Shown piece by piece: positions 25,630 through 34,194 of a DNA stretch of 35,342 bases. A program made the position numbers and the translations under genes. A model generated the notes under the pieces. The model searched no databases. It worked only from the letters and a program-made list of their open reading frames with translations, and was not told the DNA's origin. Each line of letters opens with the position of its first letter. Position 1 is the first letter of the stretch. Source of the DNA: a bacterium (GTDB lineage Bacteria; Latescibacterota; Latescibacteria; Latescibacterales; Latescibacteraceae); the NCBI GenBank assembly GCA_021372535.1, contig JAJFUH010000052.1:1-35342 (forward strand), given 5' to 3'.

Positions 25630-28041
25630 TTACGAAGGGACAGGTGAGAGCGAGGTGGTACGAAACCGTCTGCCCGCTGTGGCCAGCTCGTCCAGTACGG
25701 TATCCCAGTTGGCGTTTTCGAGGACGTTGGCGCGGGCGTTGGCGCAGAGTTCACGGTAACGTTCGGGCTGGTGTTCCCAGAGCGCAAGCAGGTCGTTCAG
25801 CGTTCGTTCCCATGGTTCCGCACTGGAGTCTTGGACGATGAAGCCGGTCTTGCCATGAACGACAAGCTCCTTGGGGCCGCCACGGTCGGTGACTACCGCC
25901 GGAAGCCCGCACGACTGGGCCTCTATGACCACCATGCCGAATGTATCGGTGGTGCTCGGAAAGACGAACACATCGGCGCCGGAATAGAGTTCGGGCAATT
26001 CCTCGCGGTTCAGCCTGCCGGTGAAAACGATACACGGCTCATCCGCGGTCAGCCGCCTGAGCTCGTCGAGGTCGGGGCCGTCCCCGGCAATGACGAGATT
26101 TAAAGCCGGGTGTATGGCTTTTATGTTCCTGAAAATCGTGATAAGGAATACGAGGTTTTTGTCTTTCGACACACGCCCGGCATACAGCATCGTGAAGCCG
26201 CTCCGGATACCGTATTTCCGCGCGAGCGCCTCTTTCGCGCCTGGCCGCGGGGAAAAGATGTCGGTCTCGATACCCCTTTTGAGCACCGTCATTTTCGTCC
26301 TGTCGTAACCGCGCTCATCGAGAATGCGCATGTATTCCTTAGAGGGTACCCGTATTTCGTCGCAGTACGAGTAGAATACTTTCAGATAGGTTTCCGTCAG
26401 TGATTCGACCGAGGCATCTCCGAAAATCTCACGTACCTGGAGCGTGAAGTCCGTATGGAACACTCCGATACTCAAGGTGTTCGTTATCTTCGAGAGGAGA
26501 AGCCCGAACAGGCCTACCGGTCCAGGGGTCGAAAGGTAGATGGCGTCCGGCTCGTACTTGTCGAGGAGCTTAAGACCGTCGAGCAGCGACGGAAACCTCA
26601 CGGTCAGGTTCTCGTAGTTGGGCAGCGCGGTCTCGTAAAAGTACGGAAGGTTGACGACGTTGGGCGGAAGATCGTCGCCAAGACTGTCGGGCGGCAGCGA
26701 GGTTACGATGATGATATCCTTGTCCTTCACCGACGACAGCCACCCGATCTTTCTGACAACCACAGACACACCGTTGAGGTCATTGAGCGTATCCGTGAAC
26801 CAGAGGATGGAACCCGTTGGAGATGACCCTCGTATGTCGAATTCGGTAAGGAGGGCGTCTACCAGTTTTTTACCATCGGAGAAATGCTTTTGCGTGGAGA
26901 AGAAAGGAATAGTGAGGAAAATCCCGGGAAGGGTCAGCGAGATTGTTTTCAGGAGGTCGAAAATATCCCCCTTTGCCAAGCTTTTCTCAAATGAACTAAT
27001 CAACTGCCTGAAAAATTCGTCGCACACGACAGAAATTTTATCATAGAAAAATTCCAGCTTGGTATCGACTGACTCGTGGTTAGAAATCCCATCGAGCACC
27101 TCACGGTAGAGGTCTTCGAAAACCGACATGGAGGCGCTTCTCCGCTTGAATCTGGCGAGCAACCTCAGCGACAGCCGGCTTTTCCGCCTGCCTGCATTCC
27201 TGTCGAAGAGTTTTTCCGTAAGCTGTGCGGCCAGCGATTGGGAGAGCCCGATGCTTTTTCTTCGGGAGAACTCGTAAGCGATTTTATAGATAGCGAACGC
27301 CAGCGACGTATAATTGCTGTAAATCCCCGCGGAAAGCGAATTCCTGCACACGATGCTTTCGAGGAAATCGCGGACGGTGTGGCCGGGTGCCTGAGTATAC
27401 GCCCGCGCGATGAAAAGACCGGAGTGGTCGTCGGAACCACCGGTGAATCCCTTGACCCACGGGGTGTCGCTGAAGGGATCGATCCGGTGCTTTGCATGGA
27501 GGGTATCGATACGCCGAGGTGTCAGGCTCTTGAGCACATGCTCCAGCGGATAATTGTTCAGCCGGTTCCTGCTGCCATTGAGAACCTCGAACACATCGAA
27601 CAGGAGAATCAGCTTTTCGATGTGTTCGACCGTGAGCTTCCCGTTGATGGAGTAGGTAGCATGGGCGACGGAATGGGGGAGTTTCCGTTCCCTGAGAAAA
27701 TCCCGCAGGTCGTAGATATTTGACCGGAGCCTCTGGATGTGAAGGAAAACGTCCTCGTCGATACCGTACACAAGGAGATGAATCTTGCAGTCATCCTCGG
27801 GGAAATAGGTGGTCGCCTCCACGCTGACGAAGCAGTCATCCGGATACTTCCCGGCGAGTTCAAGGGCGCCCTCGATGGAGTTGTGATCGGTGATCGTGAC
27901 AAACCTCATGCCGTTCCTTTTCGCGGTGGCATAAAGCTCCTCGGGCTCCGTATATGACTCGCTGGCGCCTATTCGCTGCAGAAACCACTCTGCCGGATGG
28001 TTGGAGTATTTCGAATGCACATGAAGGTCTACGTTTGCCAT
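25630..28041 (-). CDS. PHP-domain and GT4-type glycosyltransferase fusion protein
   Basis: 803 residues, ATG 28041 with AGGATA about 8 nt upstream. Residues 1 to about 240 are a PHP phosphoesterase domain with metal-binding residues in place (HVHS at 7-10, TITDHNSIEG near 50, SVEATTYFPED, HATYS, GGSDDHSG near 217). Residues about 250-405 are a helical linker I cannot assign. Residues about 410-790 are a GT-B glycosyltransferase of the GT4 type (LWFTDTLNDLNGVSVVVRKIG, HTDFT, VLKRGIETDIFSP, LYAGRVSKDKN, VIAGDGPDLDELR, TDTFGMVVIEAQSCGLPAVVTDRGGPKELV). GT4 enzymes use nucleotide sugars. The PHP half might hydrolyse a phosphorylated sugar or lipid intermediate. Joined with the radical SAM gene it suggests synthesis of a modified glycolipid or glycan (inference). 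Neither domain looks degenerate. Confidence 0.9.
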   Translation of the reverse strand: MANVDLHVHSKYSNHPAEWFLQRIGASESYTEPEELYATAKRNGMRFVTITDHNSIEGALELAGKYPDDCFVSVEATTYFPEDDCKIHLLVYGIDEDVFLHIQRLRSNIYDLRDFLRERKLPHSVAHATYSINGKLTVEHIEKLILLFDVFEVLNGSRNRLNNYPLEHVLKSLTPRRIDTLHAKHRIDPFSDTPWVKGFTGGSDDHSGLFIARAYTQAPGHTVRDFLESIVCRNSLSAGIYSNYTSLAFAIYKIAYEFSRRKSIGLSQSLAAQLTEKLFDRNAGRRKSRLSLRLLARFKRRSASMSVFEDLYREVLDGISNHESVDTKLEFFYDKISVVCDEFFRQLISSFEKSLAKGDIFDLLKTISLTLPGIFLTIPFFSTQKHFSDGKKLVDALLTEFDIRGSSPTGSILWFTDTLNDLNGVSVVVRKIGWLSSVKDKDIIIVTSLPPDSLGDDLPPNVVNLPYFYETALPNYENLTVRFPSLLDGLKLLDKYEPDAIYLSTPGPVGLFGLLLSKITNTLSIGVFHTDFTLQVREIFGDASVESLTETYLKVFYSYCDEIRVPSKEYMRILDERGYDRTKMTVLKRGIETDIFSPRPGAKEALARKYGIRSGFTMLYAGRVSKDKNLVFLITIFRNIKAIHPALNLVIAGDGPDLDELRRLTADEPCIVFTGRLNREELPELYSGADVFVFPSTTDTFGMVVIEAQSCGLPAVVTDRGGPKELVVHGKTGFIVQDSSAEPWERTLNDLLALWEHQPERYRELCANARANVLENANWDTVLDELATAGRRFRTTSLSPVPS

Positions 28042-28352
28042 TTCATATCCTGTATGGAACGTTTATATTGTATCGAACCGATAACGGATGCCGTACACTG
28101 ACTTCAGCTATTTACACGCAGAACCGGGGTTTACCGAGACTGGCGACATGTATATCATTCGATCGTTCCCTGATTGAGTGATCGTTTTCATCGATGAATT
28201 CGGTTCTTTATTTCCGCAGTGTAAAATACCCGATATTTGTTATGTCGGTATTCGGAGAATGTTAGTTTTTCACTATGAGATAGCATATCATACACGAAAA
28301 GAAGGGTCGGTTTTCCCGGGCGAAGAATAGTTATTGGGGAAGTTTTTAACCC

Positions 28353-28416
28353 GACCTATTCACAAAATTTAATCGAACGCGGATTTTCGCGGATCGGACG
28401 GATTTTCGCGGATTTT
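28353..28416 (+). repeat. Dispersed GAACGCGGAT repeat
   Basis: CTATTCACAAAATTT, then GAACGCGGATTTTCGCGGAT, then a further GGATTTTCGCGGATT. Related copies lie at about 2150-2196 (CTATTCATGATTATTT, GAACGCGGATTTT) and about 2389-2415 (TTCACAAATTTT, GAACACGGAT). The preceding GTTATTGGGGAA at 28330 also has a partner at 2122. All copies are intergenic. Confidence 0.65.
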
Positions 28417-28456
28417 ATTCTTTATTTATATTTTTTGGGGTGTTAACATTTAATAA

Positions 28457-28668
28457 TCCGGTTATCCAGTTTGGTAAGCAAAGAAAACTTTATAATCAGA
28501 ATTGATAATTTTTTTCGATAGTATGTGATCCCCCCTGCCTGCGGCATCGCCCCTTTTTAAGGGGGGAGCGGCTTTTTGGGGCGCTTTCATCCCTTTTTCC
28601 TTTATAAGGGGGAAACGGCGAAGCCGAGAGGGATCGATCATATCAGTTGATTAAACTGGATAACCGGA
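28457..28668. mobile_element. MITE-like element with perfect 16-bp terminal inverted repeats
   Basis: The ends TCCGGTTATCCAGTTT (28457-28472) and its exact complement (28653-28668) bound 212 bp with no ORF. Inside is a second imperfect inverted repeat: GATCCCCC ... CCCCTTTTTAAGGGGG from about 28528, and TTTATAAGGGGG ... GAGGGATCGATC up to about 28639. The right half recurs in decayed form at about 2270-2352. Length, terminal repeats and lack of coding capacity fit a miniature non-autonomous element. No target-site duplication is certain. Confidence 0.65.
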
Positions 28669-28776
28669 ATATATTATTTATACTGTCTTTATTAATTGTT
28701 AAACGGTCACTTTTTAAAAAGATAAAAAAACTAGTTAGAATCCATCCGCTCCGCGAAACAGCAGAAGGGTGACGGT

Positions 28777-29229
28777 TTGTTAGAGATTTACGTTGACGCC
28801 GATGCTTGTCCGGTTAAGCAGGAAATCTGCAGAGTAGCGAAACGGTACCGGATGAATGTGACATTTGTCTCGAATTCACGGATGCGATTACCCGATCAGG
28901 AAGGAGTAAAACTGATTGTCGTTGACGGGCAGTTAGACGCGGCAGATGACCTCATCGCCGAGCATGTTGCCCAAGATGACATTGTGGTAACGGCCGACAT
29001 CCCGCTGGCATTCAGGTGTGTCAAGAGCGGTGCCCGGGTTATTGGTCCGACCGGGCACATCTTTACCATCGCCAACATTGGAGATGCGCTGGCAACTCGA
29101 AATCTCATGTCTGAACTTCGTGAAGCAGGGAGCATAACGGGTGGGCCTCCGCCGTTTCAGAAGCGTGATCGCTCCCGGTTCCTCCAGGGTCTCGATCAAA
29201 TTGTTCAGAGCATCAAACGCACTCTTTAA
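28777..29229 (+). CDS. UPF0178 (YaiI/YqxD) family protein
   Basis: 150 residues with a TTG start at 28777, preceded by AGAAGGGT about 7 nt upstream. Family members normally begin just before the [IV][YW]VDADACPVK segment, which is at residues 4-13 here, so the TTG is right. Conserved PIN-like acidic positions are visible: VDADACP, DQEGVKLIVVDG, DDLIAEHV, DIVVTADIPLAFRC. A typical ending follows with GGPPPFQKRDRSRFLQGLDQIV. Length agrees with the family. Biochemical function is undefined; the fold relation to PIN nucleases is known from the family. Plus-strand singleton after the repeat-rich gap. Confidence 0.93.
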   Translation: MLEIYVDADACPVKQEICRVAKRYRMNVTFVSNSRMRLPDQEGVKLIVVDGQLDAADDLIAEHVAQDDIVVTADIPLAFRCVKSGARVIGPTGHIFTIANIGDALATRNLMSELREAGSITGGPPPFQKRDRSRFLQGLDQIVQSIKRTL

Positions 29230-29349
29230 CGTCTCATCAAGGGTCATATTTACACTGGCAACCCCCCATTTTTTAAGAACACTTTTTTTAGGAGGGCTAT
29301 GAAAAAGTATATTTTTCACGAGCCCGATAATGAAATGATTTGTTTCGGT

Positions 29350-29396
29350 GCTGTCAAGGGCATGTAAATCGGCACTTCGTGCCGACCCTTGACAGC
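29350..29396. repeat. Nested double hairpin between UPF0178 and dipeptidase genes
   Basis: Outer stem GCTGTCAAGGG (29350-29360) pairs perfectly with CCCTTGACAGC (29386-29396). Inside, CGGCAC (29370-29375) pairs with GTGCCG (29379-29384) across a TTC loop, leaving a 9-nt bulge on one side. There is no T-run, so it is not a standard terminator. It may be a dispersed palindrome or a structured 5' leader of the dipeptidase gene. Confidence 0.6.
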
Positions 29397-29461
29397 TTAT
29401 ATCCACGTAAATGGTATTTATCACAACTCTTCTATACTGTTCTTACATATCGGGAGGAAAC

Positions 29462-30607
29462 ATGGAAACTCGGCGTAAATTTTTGCAGGAGACAGCAACA
29501 GCAGGAATTGCCGGAATCGTTGTGTCCGGGACAGCACCCGCTTTTGCTAAGGAAAGGGTTGCAAAAGGCGGAGTCACCCTTGAACAAGCATGGGCAGTGC
29601 ACCGTAAATGCCTCATCATCGATGGCCACCAGGATACCTCGGTGAGGCGGTTCGCCCGTAAAGAGAATCCGAATGACTGGATGAAACGCGATACAACCTA
29701 CCATTCGGACATACCCCGGATGAAAGAAGGGGGCCAACGCTACGTCGGACTCTTTCTCATTGAGGACAGTACGGCTACCGACCTCTGGACCATTACCGAA
29801 TTCATACTGGAGCAGCTCGACGCGCATCCCGAGGACCTCATGCTGGTTCTTTCATCAGAAGATGCGGTTCGCGCCGGAAACACGGGTAAGGTCGGTATTA
29901 TCATGGAGATCGAAGGCCCCGCACGGTGGCTGAACGGGAATGTGAATATCCTCCGGCTTCTGTATCGCCTCGGATTGCGCTCGGTACACATCACTCACGG
30001 GGAAGGAGGGAGCGATCCGACCTTCCTTCAGGGCACTCAGAGTATCACCGGTCCATGCACACCCGCAGACCGTGAAGCGCAGCGTAAAAACGCCGTCGGC
30101 CTGACTCCCTTTGGCATGGAAGTGCTGAAGACTGAAAATGAGATGGGTATCATCACCGATCTGTCCCATTCCAATGACAAGGCTTTTTTTGATGTTCTGG
30201 AACATACCACGAGGCCGCCTATCATGAGCCATACGGCTGTCTTTTCTCTCTGTAATCAATATCGGTGCCTGACAGACGACCAGATCAGGGCGCTTGCCGC
30301 AAAAGGCGGAGTCATGGGCATCGTCGTTCTCCCCGGGTTCATCGACGCCGATCCCAGGAAAGCCACCATCGACCGCGTAGTGGATCATATTCTTTATGTG
30401 GCGGACCTTGTGGGCATCGACACGGTGGGTTTCGGCTCCGATTATGACGGTTTTTCGGACCCTCCGATAGTGCCCGATGTGTCGCAGCTTGTACTACTCA
30501 CCCAGGCCATGCTGTCCCGGGGATTGACCGAGGAAGAGATACGGAAATTCTGGGGCGGCAATTTTCTGCGTGTATTCCGGCAGGTAATCGACAAGCCGGA
30601 GAAATAA
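29462..30607 (+). CDS. Tat-exported membrane dipeptidase family protein (peptidase M19)
   Basis: 381 residues. ATG 29462 is preceded by GGGAGGAAAC. METRRKFLQETATAGIAGIVV is a twin-arginine signal ending near AFA. M19 zinc-site landmarks are complete: IIDGHQDTS (HxD, about 57), MEIEGPARW (bridging E, about 149), ITDLSHSN (about 236), MSHTA (about 255) and GFGSDYDGF (about 327), ending with the family's WGGNFLRVFRQV. M19 enzymes cleave dipeptides, including some with D-residues or beta-lactam-like bonds. Tat export implies the zinc site is filled before secretion into the periplasm. Single gene, with a possible -10 TATACT about 29432. Confidence 0.92.
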   Translation: METRRKFLQETATAGIAGIVVSGTAPAFAKERVAKGGVTLEQAWAVHRKCLIIDGHQDTSVRRFARKENPNDWMKRDTTYHSDIPRMKEGGQRYVGLFLIEDSTATDLWTITEFILEQLDAHPEDLMLVLSSEDAVRAGNTGKVGIIMEIEGPARWLNGNVNILRLLYRLGLRSVHITHGEGGSDPTFLQGTQSITGPCTPADREAQRKNAVGLTPFGMEVLKTENEMGIITDLSHSNDKAFFDVLEHTTRPPIMSHTAVFSLCNQYRCLTDDQIRALAAKGGVMGIVVLPGFIDADPRKATIDRVVDHILYVADLVGIDTVGFGSDYDGFSDPPIVPDVSQLVLLTQAMLSRGLTEEEIRKFWGGNFLRVFRQVIDKPEK

Positions 30608-30800
30608 TCCCGCATCATAGACTGAATCCCGATGTGGCACAGAGACCGGGGGCAGGACAGGTCATCGTCCCACGAAAAAAATATCCCAGTTCCGAGAGGA
30701 AATATTTCAGCGAGGAGAGAATGGGGGAATGAAGTAAAAAACGTGACAGACCAGTGGAGTTGCATATAAAAAAGCATGAAAACACATGAAAACGTGATAT

Positions 30801-30841
30801 AAATAAAAAAGGTACTCACGCGATTGACCGCTGTGAGTGCC
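30801..30841 (-). terminator. Rho-independent terminator of tRNA-Leu
   Basis: On the minus strand, GGCACTCAC and GTGAGTACC form a 9-bp stem (one G-T pair; 30833-30841 and 30811-30819), followed by a T-rich run (complement of 30801-30810). It lies 10 nt after the tRNA 3' end. Confidence 0.85.
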
Positions 30842-30850
30842 TTATTGTTT

Positions 30851-30938
30851 TGGTACCGGGAACGGGAATCGAACCCGTACAGCGCTCAGCGCCGAGGGAT
30901 TTTAAGTCCCTTGCGTCTACCAGTTCCGCCATCCCGGC
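30851..30938 (-). tRNA. tRNA-Leu, anticodon UAA
   Basis: The minus strand reads GCCGGGA at the 5' end, D-arm GGCGGAACTGGTAGACGC, anticodon stem-loop GGGAC-TTAAAAT-CCC with anticodon TAA, and a long class II variable arm (CGGCGCTGAGCGCTGT). A T-arm with GGTTCGATTCC follows, then TCCCGGT pairing with the 5' end, discriminator A and an encoded CCA. The long variable arm and discriminator A confirm leucine. Confidence 0.97.
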
Positions 30939-30975
30939 TGCTATCATGTGGAGAAATGAAGAATTATTGCATGAA

Positions 30976-31004
30976 AATATACCATATCCGTGGGGTCATG
31001 TCAA
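30976..31004 (-). promoter_or_regulatory. Near-consensus sigma-70-type promoter of tRNA-Leu
   Basis: On the minus strand, TTGACA (30999-31004) is followed by exactly 17 nt and TATATT (30976-30981). The tRNA 5' end is 37 nt beyond the -10. Confidence 0.88.
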
Positions 31005-31099
31005 AATAAAATACCCGATGTGCATTATATGCTTCTGCCCGGGTAAATCATCGCTCACACCGTGATTTTATTCAAGCTGGCGGGATACTCACCGGCCGG

Positions 31100-31471
31100 T
31101 TACAACCGCCCGAAATCATCCTCGTACCGTTCGATATCATCCTCTCCGAAATAATCGCCGCGCTGAATCTCGACAAAGACAAGATTTTCCGCGCCGGAAT
31201 TTTCAACTCTATGCCTCGCGCCGAGCGGGATATCGACCGATTCCCCGGCTTTACGGGGGACATGGCGGTCATCGAGCGTTACAATCGCTTCTCCGGAAAC
31301 AACATGCCAATGCTCGGAACGTCGCCGATGGCTCTGGAGACTGAGACGTTTGCCGGGATAGACAACTATCTGCTTGACCTTATGGTCGGGCTCGTCGGCA
31401 AGAACAATATAATACCCCCATGGACGGTGTTCTTCACGGTCGGCGGCGGGCTTTTGTGTGCTCGGGCTCAT
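31100..31471 (-). CDS. Mannose-6-phosphate isomerase type cupin domain protein
   Basis: 123 residues, ATG 31471 with AAAGGAG about 10 nt upstream. It matches the stand-alone form of the C-terminal cupin of bifunctional ManC (PMI type II): HRPWGYYIVL, YPGKRLSLQSHRRRSEHWHVVSGEAIVTLDD (metal-binding QxHxxRxEHWxVxxG), ESVDIPLGARHRVEN, and the typical ending GEDDIERYEDDFGR. Role would be interconversion of mannose-6-phosphate and fructose-6-phosphate, cytosolic. No nucleotidyltransferase domain is attached. Single gene with a promoter-like pair upstream (31521-31549). Confidence 0.9.
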   Translation of the reverse strand: MSPSTQKPAADREEHRPWGYYIVLADEPDHKVKQIVVYPGKRLSLQSHRRRSEHWHVVSGEAIVTLDDRHVPRKAGESVDIPLGARHRVENSGAENLVFVEIQRGDYFGEDDIERYEDDFGRL

Positions 31472-31520
31472 GTACCGGCTGCTCCTTTATAAATCGGGTC
31501 TGAACAGTTATGCCGCCGTT

Positions 31521-31549
31521 AAAATAGTACTTTAACCGTGATTTGTCCA
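31521..31549 (-). promoter_or_regulatory. Candidate promoter of the cupin gene
   Basis: On the minus strand, TGGACA (31544-31549) and TATTTT (31521-31526) are separated by 17 nt and lie about 50 nt upstream of the ATG at 31471. The match is moderate (5 of 6 and 4 of 6 to consensus). Confidence 0.55.
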
Positions 31550-31563
31550 GTATTACCTGGCTG

Positions 31564-32265
31564 TCATGCGGTCATATCCAGCGAATTTCCCGATGCGAAA
31601 TTGTCGAGCGCCTCCATGACCAGAGAAATCGTCTGGTCCGCTTCGGATGGTAGAAATCCTCCGAGCGCCTCACGGGCTTCGAGATATCCTTTCATGACCG
31701 CTTCTTTAGCCATGGAAGCGTAGGCTTCACGGTCGCCGCCGTCATAGAAGGAGAGCGCAAAAGACACAATCCTTTTTGCGGTATTTTCGGGTGAATAAGC
31801 ATCGGGAACGGCGATTGTCGCATCGATGGACATTTCACCTGAGACGGAGTACATGCTTTCCGAGGAACTCAATGACTCGTATGCTGCCTGATCGATACTG
31901 TAAATTTTGGAGAACGACGAGGAATCCCCGTTTTTGCCCTGGCCGAATATCTCCTGGAGCAGATATTCGATACGCTTACGTATGATCTCGAGATAGCGGT
32001 TATACAGGTTCTCGGCCAGATTCGATTCTTCGGTTCCGGATTCCTCTTCAACCGGTGCGGTTTGAGACAGGGTTCCCTCCGCCGAGTACGTGACTTCCTC
32101 GTATTCAATTCTGCCTGTCAGCGAGAGCTGGACGGAATCGCCCTGATTCTGATAACTGATATCGGCCGTTGCCGATGTCCGGGATAGTTTCCCGGATGTA
32201 CTCTGACTGTACACTTGATTGCCGTACGTTGGAGATACGGCATTTGCCAACGTTGAAATCTGCAT
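31564..32265 (-). CDS. DUF5610-like protein of unknown function
   Basis: 233 residues, ATG 32265 with GGGGGTG about 6 nt upstream. No signal peptide (MQISTLANAVSPTYGNQVYSQ). The N-terminal half is polar and low in complexity (SLTGRIEYEEVTYSAEGTLSQTAPVEEESGTEE), followed by a helix with basic residues (LYNRYLEIIRKRIEYLLQEIFGQ). The C-terminal third (about 150-228) has DAYSPENTAKRIVSFALSFYDGG, SMAKEAVMKGYLEAREALGGFLPSEADQTISLVMEALDNF, which reads like a DUF5610 domain. Function is unknown. It is a singleton gene between the cupin and the metalloprotease-like genes. Confidence 0.65.
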   Translation of the reverse strand: MQISTLANAVSPTYGNQVYSQSTSGKLSRTSATADISYQNQGDSVQLSLTGRIEYEEVTYSAEGTLSQTAPVEEESGTEESNLAENLYNRYLEIIRKRIEYLLQEIFGQGKNGDSSSFSKIYSIDQAAYESLSSSESMYSVSGEMSIDATIAVPDAYSPENTAKRIVSFALSFYDGGDREAYASMAKEAVMKGYLEAREALGGFLPSEADQTISLVMEALDNFASGNSLDMTA

Positions 32266-32543
32266 AATACACCCCCGTGTTACAGATTTTCCGGTGAATA
32301 AACATGTTCTAGGATTTGTATCGGTAAATACCGGCTGTATCTTGAATGAATGCAGGCAGGATGTGATAAATTTTATGATTTTATATGAATTTCTTCAAAC
32401 GTTTCGTTGGATATTTCATACATTCGGCGGGATGTCAAAAAAAAACGATGAAAAATCGTGAAAACAAAAAAAACAGCTCAATGTATAATAAATTCTGCCG
32501 ATAATGGGAGTTTGCGCCCGTGAAAAACGGTATGACACTGGGA

Positions 32544-34190
32544 TTATTTCAGGAGGGTCATTTTCTTTGTGATGCGGATATCCCCGGCTTGTAGCCTCAG
32601 AAGGTATAAGCCGCTCGGAAGACCCGATCCGTCGAAAAGTATGCTGTGCGCGCCTGCTTCGACTCTCCTGTCCTCGAGTATCCGGATGATCTGACCCTGC
32701 ATGTTGAGGACAAAGAGTGTAACCGGTGTTTCCGATGGCACTGAATAGGTAATGGTTGTCGAGGGATTGAACGGATTGGGGTAGTTCTGGTTAAGGGCGA
32801 CAGGCTGGGGCAGGGGCTTTTCATTTACATCCGTCCGGGATTTGATATCGATTTTGAAAATATAGGTATACACTTTTGAGTGTTCACTCGTATTCGCCAT
32901 AACGAGTACGGCTTTCTGGAATGATTTTGTGATTGGGACCGTCGGTTTTTCCCATGACAGATATTCGACCGTGTAATCGTCGGGGGCGTTATAGAGAATA
33001 AGCTGGTTTTGCCATGCTCCCCCGTCACGGTCTTCAAAACCGTATTTCAGCGTGTCGCCGGCTGCAAGGCCTTTCGTGGGTATAATCTCGATGTATTTGA
33101 AGGTATAGTGGCGAAAATCGAGTGAGTCGACAGCCGGAACGCTGCTTTCGAACCGTTCAGGAGAAACGGTGTATTTGATGATATCCGCTTCACTGAAAAA
33201 ATCTTTCGAATTGGCCCTGTAGCCGGTAAAATACAGCCAGACCGTAAAGTCGGAGATAGCGTGTCCAAGTCCGTCCGTAAGCACTGAATCGAGCAGTTCC
33301 AGTTGTCCGGACTGTTTGTCCTTGAATGTGCGCCAGATGAGCCGTATCGTGTCATTGCCGTATTTTTCCGCGATATAGAATGCGAATAAGCATGCGCTGT
33401 ATTCAAAGGAGTTGTTGTGAGTGTTTAATGGTTTGTCACGGTCGGAGAATATGTCATTGATATAATGGAGATAATCGTTGATTTCATCCCATACCTCATT
33501 CTCGAACCAGACCGCTGTCTGCTCCATCCACCATATCGCATCATCTCCGTCATAGTAAGAAAACTGGGCAACGTGAAAAAATTCATGAGCAGTCGTTATC
33601 TTCAGACCATCGTAGCCCTTTGTCAAAAAGACGGAATCGGTGTAATTATTATCGATGGTGATATACGACGAGGTCATTCCCATAATCCCGTTGTTATCGG
33701 GACTCGTGAAACCATACATGAGCTGGCCTGACAGGTCTTCGATATAACAGTCGACAGCATCGGAACCGCCTTTCCCCGTATCGGATTTTGGGCTTCCGTA
33801 GCTGTAACCGATGACCTTTTCCCATGCTTTCTCAAGATAAACGAGCGTTGAATCGACAAAATCGGGTATGCCGTTTTTATCCAGATCGGTCATGTCCGGA
33901 GCATCGACACCGGAAGTATCATAGTGGGCGCGGAAATGCTTCAGCTTTGAATCGGCGAACTTATCTTTTTCGGGTCTGCCGAGGCTGCCGTACGCACTCT
34001 TGAAAACGCCGTCGTTTTCCGAGGATTCGCTGAGCATCTGTAAAAGCCTGGGAGTGCCGCATTTGATGATATGGGTGTTTCCGAGGTTTTTAAGAAAGAG
34101 ATCGGCCTGATTCTCCGCCTGTTCCGTATGTGCAAAAACCGGTGAAATGTGAATCAGAATCGACAGGATGCATGTATAATACAATTTCAT
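32544..34190 (-). CDS. HEFFH metalloprotease-like protein with type IX sorting tail (MXAN_6640-like)
   Basis: 548 residues, ATG 34190. Signal peptide MKLYYTCILSILIHISPVFA. A region before the active site has DKNGIPDFVDSTLVYLEKAW and a Gly/Asp-rich segment. The zinc-binding motif HEFFH sits at about 202-206 in TTAHEFFHVAQF and is followed by WWMEQTAVWFENEVWD, the pattern of MXAN_6640-type putative metalloproteases. The C-terminal type A sorting domain starts near residue 472 (NYPNPFNPSTTITYSV) and ends RITKKMTLLK. Likely secreted via type IX and surface-bound or released. The start codon lies 4 nt after the stop of the upstream paralogue and no good ribosome site is visible, so translation is probably coupled. 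Confidence 0.82.
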   Translation of the reverse strand: MKLYYTCILSILIHISPVFAHTEQAENQADLFLKNLGNTHIIKCGTPRLLQMLSESSENDGVFKSAYGSLGRPEKDKFADSKLKHFRAHYDTSGVDAPDMTDLDKNGIPDFVDSTLVYLEKAWEKVIGYSYGSPKSDTGKGGSDAVDCYIEDLSGQLMYGFTSPDNNGIMGMTSSYITIDNNYTDSVFLTKGYDGLKITTAHEFFHVAQFSYYDGDDAIWWMEQTAVWFENEVWDEINDYLHYINDIFSDRDKPLNTHNNSFEYSACLFAFYIAEKYGNDTIRLIWRTFKDKQSGQLELLDSVLTDGLGHAISDFTVWLYFTGYRANSKDFFSEADIIKYTVSPERFESSVPAVDSLDFRHYTFKYIEIIPTKGLAAGDTLKYGFEDRDGGAWQNQLILYNAPDDYTVEYLSWEKPTVPITKSFQKAVLVMANTSEHSKVYTYIFKIDIKSRTDVNEKPLPQPVALNQNYPNPFNPSTTITYSVPSETPVTLFVLNMQGQIIRILEDRRVEAGAHSILFDGSGLPSGLYLLRLQAGDIRITKKMTLLK

Positions 34191-34194
34191 GATG

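Larger units (their letters stand above)
28042..28776. repeat. 735-bp gene-free stretch of repeats
   Basis: No gene is supported. From left to right: a probable promoter zone for the minus-strand PHP-GT gene (no clear boxes), a GAACGCGGAT repeat (28353-28416) with two further GGATTTTCGCGGAT units, and the MITE-like element (28457-28668). An AT-rich lead into the plus-strand UPF0178 gene follows. The same modules occur at 2122-2415. Confidence 0.6.

Noticed and set aside
28353-28416. GGATTTTCGCGGAT units as a CRISPR array
   Set aside because: Units are short, directly adjacent and unequal, without uniform spacers, and no cas gene is near.
29350-29396. Nested hairpin as an integron attC site
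   Set aside because: It lacks the RYYYAAC and GTTRRRY core sites, has no array of cassettes, and no integrase is present.
32299-32345. Sigma-28-like promoter (TCAAGATA, CCGATAC) upstream of the DUF5610-like gene
   Set aside because: The -35 match is poor and the spacing is off by one. No flagellar gene is present to support it.
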